The position numbers and the translations under genes are program-made. Positions 1 to 5,454 of a stretch of DNA of 8,247 nt are shown here, piece after piece. Position 1 is the stretch's first letter, and each line of letters starts with the position of its first letter. This DNA is from an uncultured Alphaproteobacteria bacterium (GTDB lineage: Bacteria; Pseudomonadota; Alphaproteobacteria; Micavibrionales; Micavibrionaceae). Below the pieces are notes generated by a model that worked only from the letters and a program-made list of their open reading frames with translations, had not been told where the DNA came from and searched no databases. The stretch is taken from positions 1-8,247 of the forward strand of contig CAKTCH010000053.1 in assembly GCA_934538895.1 (NCBI GenBank), written 5' to 3'.

Positions 1-2
1 CC

Positions 3-59
3 AACCCAAAAGCTCAATTACTTCAACTCAAACAATGGGTTAAACGCTATATGGGCTAG
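3..59 (+). CDS. possible C-terminal end of a gene entering from the left (partial)
   Basis: One frame runs open from the left edge to a TAG at 57-59 and reads NPKAQLLQLKQWVKRYMG. This has the look of an amphipathic, basic C-terminal helix. The codons are AT-rich (TTA, CTT, CAA, AAA), unlike the ribosomal genes next door. The gene would converge on rplI with the terminator at 84-118 between them, which is a natural place for a gene end. Only 18 codons are visible, so the open frame could be chance and no function can be given. Confidence 0.3.
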   Translation, partial: NPKAQLLQLKQWVKRYMG

Positions 60-83
60 TTATCTGGTACAGCCCCAACCTCT

Positions 84-118
84 AAAAATAAAAAAGCCGA
101 TCTTGCGACCGGCCTTTT
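84..118 (-). terminator. Rho-independent terminator of the rpsF-rpsR-rplI operon
   Basis: Read on the minus strand this is GCCGGTC, loop GCAA, GATCGGC, then a long T-rich run. The stem (96-102 with 107-113) has 7 pairs including one G-T wobble, and the loop is a GNRA tetraloop. The A run before the stem can extend the pairing into the T run. It lies 22 bases past the rplI stop. On the plus strand there is only a TTTT at 115-118, so it may also weakly end a plus-strand transcript from the left. Confidence 0.88.
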
Positions 119-140
119 CGTAAATTCAAACGGGGAGAAA

Positions 141-848
141 TCACTCTTCCGCCGCTTCGCCTTCGCCTTCAGCGTCTTCCGCTTTCGCGGCTTTCTTGTC
201 GGCACGCCTTGCGGATTTCGCGGCAGATTTCGCAGCGTCCTTCGCCGTGCCTTCCGCTTCCTCAGCGTTACGGGCGGACTCGGCGGCCAGAGCGTCGGCA
301 TCCAGCAGATCCGATTTGGCGTCCCTGGCATCGGCAGCACCGCTGTAATCGACGATAACCGCTTTGCCTGTCTTGGCCTGGGTTTTCGCTTCTTCCTCGC
401 TGCGGGCGATGTTGATGGTCACGTTGATCTTCACTTCCGGGTGCAGGACAACCGGAACATCGAACAGGCCGATGCTTTTGAAGCCGGCATTGACCACGAC
501 CATGCCGCGGGAAATCTCGGCTTTGCCGGTCGCGTTGATCGCGTCGGCGATATCGCGGGCCGTTACGGAACCATAAAGCTGTCCGCCTTCGGAAGCGTTG
601 CGGATCACCGAAACTTTCAGGCCTTCCAGTTTCTTCGCCACTTTCTCGGCTTCGGCGCGTTTCTCGGCATTCAGTTTTTCGAGAGCGGCGCGTTGCGTTT
701 CGAAGTGCGCGATATTGTCCGCCGTCGCGCGCAGCGCTTTGCCTTGCGGCAGCAGGAAGTTACGCGCGTAACCCGGTTTCACACGGACTTTGTCGCCCAT
801 GTTGCCGAGGCTTTCCACACGTTCCAGCAGGATCACATCCATAGACAT
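141..848 (-). CDS. rplI: 50S ribosomal protein L9 with long charged C-terminal tail
   Basis: Large-subunit protein L9 binds 23S rRNA near the L1 stalk. The N-terminal domain (about 1-45) carries the family signature GYARNFLLPQGKA at 26-38. A long connecting helix follows (about 42-77), then the C-terminal domain (about 78-150). At 235 residues it is much longer than the ~149-residue E. coli protein. The excess is an Ala/Glu/Lys/Asp-rich tail from about 170 to the end that looks disordered. The chosen ATG at 848 has AAAGGT about 8 bases upstream. A second in-frame ATG at 842 (Met3) gives the more usual MDVILLER start but sits farther from that site. It is the last gene of the operon, 29 bases after rpsR. 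Confidence 0.96.
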   Translation of the reverse strand: MSMDVILLERVESLGNMGDKVRVKPGYARNFLLPQGKALRATADNIAHFETQRAALEKLNAEKRAEAEKVAKKLEGLKVSVIRNASEGGQLYGSVTARDIADAINATGKAEISRGMVVVNAGFKSIGLFDVPVVLHPEVKINVTINIARSEEEAKTQAKTGKAVIVDYSGAADARDAKSDLLDADALAAESARNAEEAEGTAKDAAKSAAKSARRADKKAAKAEDAEGEGEAAEE

Positions 849-877
849 CGTTTTTTACCTTTCTATAGCAGAACCGA

Positions 878-1165
878 TTAACGGCTGTTTTCGGGTTCTG
901 TGCGCACCGGAGCCATCAGCGCCATATAACGTGCGCGCTTGATCGCTTTTGCCAGTTCGCGTTGTTTCTTCTGGCTGACCGCCGTGATACGGCTCGGCAT
1001 CATCTTGCCGCGCTCGGATACGTAACGGTTCAGCGTACGGGGATCTTTCCAGTCGATCGCCGGCGCATTCGGGCCGGAGAACGGGCAGGTCTTGCGGCGT
1101 TTGAAGAAGGAACGCTTGCCGCCGGATTGCGGGGCTGCCGCCGTCGTTGTTTCAGGAGCGCTCAT
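878..1165 (-). CDS. rpsR: 30S ribosomal protein S18
   Basis: S18 sits on the platform of the small subunit and pairs with S6. The 95-residue product contains the full family core: FFKRRKTCPFSG (about 20-31), then IDWKDPRTLNRYVSERGK and PSRITAVSQKKQRELAKAIKRAR. The N terminus has an extra stretch of about 18 residues rich in Ala, Thr and Pro, and there is a short C-terminal extension (MAPVRTEPENSR). Its ATG overlaps the rpsF stop codon by one base (TAATG at 1163-1167, minus strand), so translation of S18 is probably coupled to S6. That suits two proteins that assemble as a heterodimer. Confidence 0.97.
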   Translation of the reverse strand: MSAPETTTAAAPQSGGKRSFFKRRKTCPFSGPNAPAIDWKDPRTLNRYVSERGKMMPSRITAVSQKKQRELAKAIKRARYMALMAPVRTEPENSR

Positions 1166-1587
1166 TATGCCACCTCTCTTTCGGTTTTTTCGGTACGGTC
1201 GCCACGCTCGGCGCGGTCACCGCGATCAAATCTTTCGGATCTTTCTTCGTCTTCATCGTCGCGGCGTGATTTGTCGATGATCGGCGACGGGCCTTTGGAC
1301 AGCTCGTCCAGACGGATGGTCATGTAACGCAGCACGTCTTCGTTGATGCGCATGTTACGTTCCATCTCGATCACGGATTCGCCCGATGTTTCCGACTCAA
1401 TCAGAACATAGTGGCCTTTACGGTTTTTCTTGATGCGGTAAGCGAGGTTACGCAGACCCCAGCTTTCGGTTTTGACGATCTTGCCGCCAGCAGCGGTCAG
1501 GATCTCAGAGAATTGCTTTGTCAGTTCTTCAACTTGGGTTGTGCCCAAATCCTGACGCGCAATAAACACGGTTTCATAAAATGGCAT
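1165..1587 (-). CDS. rpsF: 30S ribosomal protein S6
   Basis: S6 is a small-subunit platform protein that binds 16S rRNA together with S18. The 140-residue product begins MPFYETVFIARQDL and contains the family pattern GGKIVKTESWGLRNLAYRIKKNRKGHYVL and MERNMRINEDVLRYMTIRLDE. The open frame continues 21 codons upstream to 1650, but the ATG at 1587 is preferred. It has a strong GAGGAG site at 1595-1600, 7 bases away, and it matches where S6 proteins begin. After residue about 107 comes an acidic/basic tail built from repeating R-x-D/E-R units (RFDRGDRAERGDRTEK). It is the first gene of the operon and overlaps rpsR by one base. Confidence 0.97.
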   Translation of the reverse strand: MPFYETVFIARQDLGTTQVEELTKQFSEILTAAGGKIVKTESWGLRNLAYRIKKNRKGHYVLIESETSGESVIEMERNMRINEDVLRYMTIRLDELSKGPSPIIDKSRRDDEDEERSERFDRGDRAERGDRTEKTEREVA

Positions 1588-1611
1588 ACTTAATCTCCTC
1601 TCGGTTTTGTA

Positions 1612-1654
1612 TTTGCCAATCGCAAAACAAAGCTGAAGCCACAAAGGCAACAGC
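1612..1654 (-). promoter_or_regulatory. structured leader of the rpsF mRNA (two hairpins)
   Basis: Between the predicted promoter and the rpsF ribosome binding site the minus-strand RNA can form two hairpins. The first (1632-1654) pairs GCUG with CAGC and GCC with GGC around a small UU/UU internal loop. The second (1612-1626) is UUUGC, loop GAUUG, GCAAA. S6:S18 autoregulation through the rpsF leader is known in other bacteria and uses CCG trinucleotides. The CCG here (in AAACCGAGAGG) lies outside both hairpins, so assignment to that class is uncertain. Confidence 0.3.
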
Positions 1655-1667
1655 GAGGTTTATGGAA

Positions 1668-1697
1668 TGAGGGGCACTATACTCATAGCGCCCCTCA
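1668..1697. promoter_or_regulatory. 30-bp near-perfect palindrome over the rpsF promoter (candidate operator)
   Basis: The plus strand reads TGAGGGGCACTAT, centre ACTC, ATAGCGCCCCTCA. The arms are 13 bases with one mismatch (A1676 against C1689), which becomes a G-U wobble in minus-strand RNA. It covers the -10 hexamer and much of the spacer of the predicted rpsF promoter, reaching about to the start site. No T run follows on either strand, so it is not a normal terminator. A repressor operator fits best; an RNA hairpin ending readthrough from the upstream orphan gene is an alternative. Confidence 0.5.
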
Positions 1698-1703
1698 AAT
1701 CAA
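1676..1703 (-). promoter_or_regulatory. predicted sigma-70-type promoter of the ribosomal operon
   Basis: On the minus strand a -35 hexamer TTGATT (1698-1703) is followed after 16 bases by TATAGT (1676-1681), which matches the -10 consensus at 5 of 6 positions. Transcription would start near 1669, giving a leader of about 80 bases before rpsF. The acpP promoter candidate in this window has the same -35 hexamer. Confidence 0.6.
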
Positions 1704-1737
1704 GGAAATTCTGTGGAAAACGTCACGCTAATCTGCC

Positions 1738-1757
1738 ATTCCTGCGAAAGCAGGAAT
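1738..1757. repeat. palindromic repeat with GAAA loop, copy 1
   Basis: ATTCCTGC, GAAA, GCAGGAAT is a perfect 8-bp stem with a GNRA-type tetraloop. It lies between the orphan gene at 1798 and the rpsF promoter. A related element is at 3374-3399, and both fit the pattern ATTCCYGC-GAAA-GCRGGAAT. Such short intergenic palindromes resemble REP-like repeats common in proteobacterial genomes. Here it could also act as the 3' hairpin of the orphan transcript. Confidence 0.65.
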
Positions 1758-1797
1758 CCTGACCGGGATTAGAGGCAGGGGAAATAGCCGGGCCGTC

Positions 1798-2088
1798 TTA
1801 AACCGTTTCGGCACAATTACCGTTGGCGCAGCGGGAGCTGGCGCGTTCCAAAAAGGCCGCCCAGTAATTTTTCTGGCCGCTGACGGCGGCTTCGGTGGCG
1901 TCCTGCCGCACGCGGCGGATCATCGCGCTCAGGCTCATTTTGCTTAAATCGGGGTTTTGCAAAGCGCTGCCGGTGGCGGCTTTGGTTCCGGGGCCTGTCC
2001 TGCCGTCGCGTTGTATCAGAACATCCATGTTTTTATCGGCATTTTCAATGTGCAGTTGAATGGTATCGTTAATAATCGAGCAACCCAT
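1798..2088 (-). CDS. small hypothetical protein, 96 residues
   Basis: I do not recognise this protein. The codons are strongly G/C-biased at the third position, as in the neighbouring housekeeping genes, which argues that it is a real gene. It has no signal peptide, lipobox or membrane segment. A Gly/Thr-rich stretch at about 29-42 (GRTGPGTKAATGS) is followed by a probable helical part (about 48-85: SKMSLSAMIRRVRQDATEAAV...NYWAAFLERA). Three cysteines stand at 3, 87 and 92, the last two in a CANGNC pair. The ATG at 2088 has AAGGA about 11 bases upstream, a long spacing; the next Met (residue 21) has no visible site. It lies alone, co-directional with rpsF and divergent from fabD. Confidence 0.68.
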   Translation of the reverse strand: MGCSIINDTIQLHIENADKNMDVLIQRDGRTGPGTKAATGSALQNPDLSKMSLSAMIRRVRQDATEAAVSGQKNYWAAFLERASSRCANGNCAETV

Positions 2089-2168
2089 AATTATAGTTTT
2101 CCTTCCAAGCCTTATATAGTTATGTTAAGTTATGGCCATGCGGTACTTCCACGGCGGGGCGAACGTAT

Positions 2169-2192
2169 GCAAGGCCCATGCCGGGCCTGTGC
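2169..2192. repeat. GC-rich hairpin in the fabD upstream region
   Basis: GCAAGGCCC, loop ATGCC, GGGCCT(G)TGC forms nine pairs with one bulged G (2189). It stands out in an AT-rich context and has no T run after it on either strand. Its role is unknown: it could be a remnant terminator, a protein site or part of a small RNA. Confidence 0.4.
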
Positions 2193-2355
2193 AGATAAGA
2201 TCTACCCGCTTGATTTTTATAGTTTTATTTGACGCCAGTGCCAGTACTATAGCACGTTTCGTTGCGAAATTCAAAGCTTCTGTGATCTTTAATCATTACA
2301 TAAAATCAATAACATACCGTTAATTGCGCCGCCGGATGCCTTGGGGGCGCCAGAG

Positions 2356-2384
2356 TTGACAATAATGGCGGAGAAGGGTTCTAT
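2356..2384 (+). promoter_or_regulatory. predicted fabD promoter
   Basis: A perfect -35 consensus TTGACA at 2356-2361 is followed after 17 bases by TTCTAT (2379-2384), a weak -10 with 3 of 6 matches. A start near 2391 would give a leader of about 30 bases. This leader contains GAGGGG at 2405-2410, 10 bases before the fabD ATG. The -35 and the distance to the gene are good; the -10 is the weak point. Confidence 0.45.
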
Positions 2385-2420
2385 CAGGCAGTTTTTTCGC
2401 ATTCGAGGGGTTTTATCATT

Positions 2421-3365
2421 ATGACACGCGCATTCATTTTCCCCGGACAGGGTTCCCAATCGATCGGCATGGGCAAGGACCTAGCCGATACTTATAAAAC
2501 CGCCCGTGAAACCTTCGAGGAAATCAACGACGCGCTCGGTCAGAACCTGACCAAAATCATGTGGGAAGGCTCCGAATCCGATATCAACCTGACCGAAAAC
2601 ACCCAGCCTGCCTTGATGGCGGTTTCGATGGCGGTGATGAACGTGCTGACCAGGGACGCTGGTTTGATCTTGCCGAACGTGGCGTCTTTCGTCGCCGGTC
2701 ACTCTCTGGGTGAATATTCCGCGCTCACCGCTGCCGGCGCTTTCACGCTTTCCGACACCGCGCGCCTTTTGAAACTGCGCGGCCAGTCGATGCAACAGGC
2801 CGTGCCGGTGGGGCAGGGCGCCATGGCCGCGATCCTCGGCCTTGAATTCGATCAGGTCAAGGCGATCGCGCTGGAGGCGTCCGTTTCCGAAATCTGCGAA
2901 GCCGCCAACGACAACGCTCCCGGTCAGGTCGTGATCTCCGGTCATAAAGGCGCGGTCGAAGCCGCCATTGCACTGGCGACCGCCGCCGGGGCCAAACGCG
3001 CCCTGGCGCTTCCGGTATCCGCCCCGTTCCATTGTGCCCTGATGGCGCCTGCGGCTGATAAGATGCGCGCGGCGCTGGGGGCTACAGACATTCGCCCGCC
3101 CGTGGTGCCCGTCGTCGCCAACGTCACCGCCAGCGCGGTATCCGATCCCGCGCAAATCCGCGACCTGCTGGTCGAACAAATCACGGGCCGCGTCCGCTGG
3201 CGCGAATCCGTCACATGGATGAAGGAACAGGGCGTCACCGAGATGATCGAAATCGGCGCCGGCAAGGTGCTGGCGGGTCTGGTGAAGCGCATCGAGGGCG
3301 ATGTCGCGGCATCCTCCGTCGGCACCCCGGCGCAGATTGATGAACTGGTCGCAAAAATGAAATAA
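2421..3365 (+). CDS. fabD: malonyl-CoA:ACP transacylase
   Basis: FabD moves malonate from CoA to the phosphopantetheine arm of acyl carrier protein, supplying the extender unit for type II fatty acid synthesis in the cytoplasm. The 314 residues span the family's usual length. Visible motifs are FPGQGSQ (7-13, oxyanion-hole Gln11), the nucleophile elbow GHSLGEYSA with Ser95, the substrate-binding Arg120 in KLRGQSMQ, NDNAPGQVVISG (163-174) and the catalytic His204 in SAPFHCALM. The start at 2421 gives the standard MTRAFIFPGQG N terminus behind a GAGGGG site. Its carrier partner acpP lies at 7970 and fabG at 5504, with other genes in between. Confidence 0.97.
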   Translation: MTRAFIFPGQGSQSIGMGKDLADTYKTARETFEEINDALGQNLTKIMWEGSESDINLTENTQPALMAVSMAVMNVLTRDAGLILPNVASFVAGHSLGEYSALTAAGAFTLSDTARLLKLRGQSMQQAVPVGQGAMAAILGLEFDQVKAIALEASVSEICEAANDNAPGQVVISGHKGAVEAAIALATAAGAKRALALPVSAPFHCALMAPAADKMRAALGATDIRPPVVPVVANVTASAVSDPAQIRDLLVEQITGRVRWRESVTWMKEQGVTEMIEIGAGKVLAGLVKRIEGDVAASSVGTPAQIDELVAKMK

Positions 3366-3373
3366 ACCCTATC

Positions 3374-3399
3374 GTCATTACCGCGAAAGCGGGAATGAC
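3374..3399. repeat. palindromic repeat with GAAA loop, copy 2; overlaps the murI start
   Basis: GTCATTACCGC, GAAA, GCGGGAATGAC forms a stem of 11-base arms with one mismatch (A3380 against G3393). It is the longer relative of the element at 1738-1757. It fills the fabD-murI gap, and its right arm supplies GCGGGA, the best Shine-Dalgarno match for murI. Folding of the hairpin could hide that site. Confidence 0.7.
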
Positions 3400-3400
3400 A

Positions 3401-4261
3401 ATGGAAGAAGAATTGAACAACCCTGCCAACGATTTCGCCTCCGACCCGCGCCCGATCGGTGTCTTTGATTCCGGTATCGGCGGCTTGACTGTCCTGCGGG
3501 CATTGATCGACGCCATGCCGGGCGAGCGTTTCATTTATCTCGGCGATACGGCGCGTGTGCCCTACGGCACCAAAAGTGCGGATACGGTGCGCACCTATTC
3601 ATTGGGCCTGACGCAAATTCTAATGCGGCACGATGTGAAAATGATCGTGATCGCTTGTAATACCGCTTCCGTCCATGCTGCCGACGCGCTTGCGCAGGCA
3701 ATCCATCCGGTTCCTGTAATTTCTATGGTGCCGCCCGCCGCCGCCGCAGCGCTGGCGGTCACGCGCAACAAGCATATCCTCGTGATGGGTACGCAATCGA
3801 CGATCGCTTCCGGGTCTTACGCGCGCGCCCTGCACGCGCGCGATCCCTCGTTGAGAATTACAGCCGTCGCGGCGCAGCTTCTGGTCGGCTTCGCGGAAGA
3901 AGGCTGGGTCGATGGCGATATTGTCCGCGCCGCTGTCGCGCGCTATATCGGCGCATATTTCACCGGTGCCGACAAACCCGATACCGTCATCATGGGCTGC
4001 ACCCATTTTCCGTTGTTGCGCGATGTGATTGCCGATGTGGCAGGCGCAGGCGTTACTCTGATCGATTGCGGCATCGCCGCCAGCGCCGGTATCAAGGGCC
4101 GCACTGACGGCTCCTGTGACATAAAATGCCTCGTCACCGACGCGGTGGAACGGTTCACGCCGCAAGTCGCCCGCTTCCTCGGCCTTCCCGCTGAAGATAT
4201 TTCCGTCGCGCATATCGATTTGACGGGATTGCCGAATATTGATTTAAGGAAAGTGTCATAG
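3401..4261 (+). CDS. murI: glutamate racemase
   Basis: MurI interconverts L- and D-glutamate and so provides D-Glu for peptidoglycan. Numbered from this start (286 residues), the motifs are IGVFDSGIGGLTV with the catalytic-site Asp23 and Ser24, GDTARVPYG (48-56), IACNTAS with the first catalytic Cys86, and the second catalytic cysteine in MGCTHFPLL (Cys200, followed by Thr and His). Two ATGs are possible. The one at 3395 has no ribosome binding site, while 3401 has GGGA 6 bases upstream, so I prefer 3401. About 16 residues precede the conserved core. The C terminus (NIDLRKVS) is encoded by copy 1 of a direct repeat. It sits 35 bases after fabD and is probably co-transcribed with it. Confidence 0.95.
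   Translation: MEEELNNPANDFASDPRPIGVFDSGIGGLTVLRALIDAMPGERFIYLGDTARVPYGTKSADTVRTYSLGLTQILMRHDVKMIVIACNTASVHAADALAQAIHPVPVISMVPPAAAAALAVTRNKHILVMGTQSTIASGSYARALHARDPSLRITAVAAQLLVGFAEEGWVDGDIVRAAVARYIGAYFTGADKPDTVIMGCTHFPLLRDVIADVAGAGVTLIDCGIAASAGIKGRTDGSCDIKCLVTDAVERFTPQVARFLGLPAEDISVAHIDLTGLPNIDLRKVS
4230..4259 (+). repeat. direct repeat copy 1 (end of murI)
   Basis: Bases 4236-4259 (ATATTGATTTAAGG then AAAGTGTCAT) are identical to 4866-4889, and TGCCGA just upstream is shared as well. Here the repeat encodes the last residues of MurI and ends within its TAG stop. The two copies bracket the NUDIX gene. Confidence 0.9.
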
Positions 4262-4278
4262 ACAGGGATGACGCAGTA

Positions 4279-4815
4279 ATGGCAAGTCAATTAAAGAACG
4301 AAGCTTTGGAAGAACTGGCAAGGATTAATTCCGATATCCTGCCAACGAGAATTTCCTACAATGTCGATGCGGCATTTTTTGACCATCAGAAAGGTAAAAA
4401 GGATGTAAGAGGTTTTACATCCGGCATTATTCTGACTCCCGAGAACAGGATCGTTCTGGCACGTCGCGGTAAATGGTTCATGCCGGGGGGTGGGGTAGAA
4501 ACAGGGGAAACTTTCGCGCAAGCCATGGAACGTGAAGTCATGGAAGAGGTGGGCATTCCCGTTTACGACTTATCTCTTGTGGCCGTTGATGAAGAAGAAT
4601 TCATTGCCCCCGATGGCGATAGAGTTTTCTCTATTCTGGCCGTATTTGCCATGAAGACCGATAATACACAGCTTCCCCAGCTAACGGCAGGCGCCCGGGA
4701 AGAGGGGATTGAAGGGATGGCTTTATTCGAGGTCGGCAGTATACCGGAAGTTATGGCATTAACGGATCGAGAAAAGATACTCTCTTATTTTGAAAACTTG
4801 AAACCCACTTTGTGA
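4279..4815 (+). CDS. NUDIX hydrolase family protein
   Basis: This 178-residue protein contains a complete NUDIX box (Gx5Ex7REUxEExGU) at residues 71-93. The key residues are Gly71, Glu77, Arg85, Glu86, the metal-binding Glu89 and Glu90, and Gly92. WFMPGG stands just before it, as is usual. NUDIX enzymes cleave nucleoside diphosphates linked to another group; the substrate here cannot be told. An N-terminal part of about 40 residues precedes the fold. The start at 4279 follows murI by 17 bases with AGGGA 10 bases upstream. Its base composition is AT-richer than murI or fabG (about 42% G+C in 4381-4440). It lies precisely between the two direct repeats, which suggests it was inserted. Confidence 0.9.
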   Translation: MASQLKNEALEELARINSDILPTRISYNVDAAFFDHQKGKKDVRGFTSGIILTPENRIVLARRGKWFMPGGGVETGETFAQAMEREVMEEVGIPVYDLSLVAVDEEEFIAPDGDRVFSILAVFAMKTDNTQLPQLTAGAREEGIEGMALFEVGSIPEVMALTDREKILSYFENLKPTL

Positions 4816-4857
4816 AGTCTAAAAAGCAATAATTCGTATTCCTGCAACCCACATCTC

Positions 4858-4889
4858 TGCCGAACATATTGATTTAAGGAAAGTGTCAT
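4858..4889 (+). repeat. direct repeat copy 2 (ribosome binding site of the next gene)
   Basis: This copy matches 4230-4259 except for two extra bases (CA at 4865-4866 relative to copy 1). In murI it was coding; here AAGGA (4877-4881) acts as the ribosome binding site, and the final AT is part of the ATG at 4888. The CA insertion would disrupt the MurI reading frame, so copy 1 is the functional murI end. Confidence 0.9.
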
Positions 4890-5454
4890 GAAAACGGACT
4901 CTGCTGATTTGCCTGTTGCGTTCACGGCTACGAGAACGATGGCGGATATGAACTGGCATTTTGTTTATTACTATAAACGCAGTATCTGGAAGCGAATGCT
5001 GTGGATGCTGCTTCTGATGGCGGTCATTATAATTGCGATGGATACGTATCGGTCCGGCTATCTGCATTTTCAGTTTTTTACTGCGGGTCTGACCTCTTCC
5101 GAAATTTTATATTGTGCAGGATGGGGATTCTTTTCAGCAGCTCTCGGCGGGCTGGCGATGTATATTACCGATTATATAATCATGATATTTTCTTATATGA
5201 AGAGCATAAAGAAATTTCCAAATCAAACGACGGAGTTTATTTTCGATCGGGAGAAAATGTTCATGAGAAGTGAATATGGAGAAGGTACACAAAAATATGA
5301 TGTGTTCCGCAGAATATATCTCTACAAACATTTAATCGTCTTTGAGCATTCCGTTAAATTATTTCATATTGTCCCCTGGCGTGATATACCCGTTGAACAA
5401 AGAGATCGCTTCAGGGGAATGCTGGCCGCTGTAAAAGCAAGGTTGAAGATATAA
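4888..5454 (+). CDS. two-helix membrane protein, possibly YcxB-like
   Basis: The 188-residue protein has two hydrophobic segments, about 37-53 (MLWMLLLMAVIIIAM) and about 76-104 (CAGWGFFSAALGGLAMYITDYIIMIF). Basic residues before the first (KRSIWKR) suggest a cytoplasmic N terminus. The soluble C-terminal part (about 112-188) has alternating strands around EFIFDREKMFMRSEYGEG, a short coupling segment, LIVFEHSVKLFHIVPWRDIP, and a last helix. This order resembles the YcxB-like domain of small membrane proteins of unknown function; that is a pattern judgement, not a search result. The start uses AAGGA 6 bases upstream. The gene is very AT-rich (13 of 60 G/C in 5161-5220, against 40 of 60 in 5821-5880 of fabG), which suggests transfer. 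Confidence 0.8.
   Translation: MKTDSADLPVAFTATRTMADMNWHFVYYYKRSIWKRMLWMLLLMAVIIIAMDTYRSGYLHFQFFTAGLTSSEILYCAGWGFFSAALGGLAMYITDYIIMIFSYMKSIKKFPNQTTEFIFDREKMFMRSEYGEGTQKYDVFRRIYLYKHLIVFEHSVKLFHIVPWRDIPVEQRDRFRGMLAAVKARLKI

Larger units (their letters stand above)
2089..2420. other. 332-base intergenic region upstream of fabD
   Basis: This stretch lies between two divergent genes and is more AT-rich than its surroundings, especially 2195-2325. It holds a strong hairpin at 2169-2192 and the fabD promoter and ribosome binding site at the right end. Short open frames on the plus strand across 1957-2323 show no coding-like codon pattern or ribosome binding site that I can support. A TATATA near 2111-2116 could be a -10 element for the divergent 1798-2088 gene, but I see no good -35 for it. 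Confidence 0.5.

Noticed and set aside
1588..1650. N-terminal extension of S6 starting at 1650
   Set aside because: The extra 21 residues do not fit S6, and the ATG at 1587 has a strong GAGGAG site at the right distance.
2132..2323. 63-codon plus-strand open frame upstream of fabD
   Set aside because: It has no ribosome binding site, its codon use is unlike the neighbours, and it crosses the strong hairpin at 2169-2192.
2481..3179. Long minus-strand open frame opposite fabD
   Set aside because: It is a mirror of a high-G+C real gene; the product has no domain-like pattern and is rich in Gly, Arg and His, as such shadows are.
4230..4889. Direct repeats as ends of an insertion sequence
   Set aside because: The repeats are direct, not inverted, the segment encodes no transposase, and no shorter target duplication is seen outside them.
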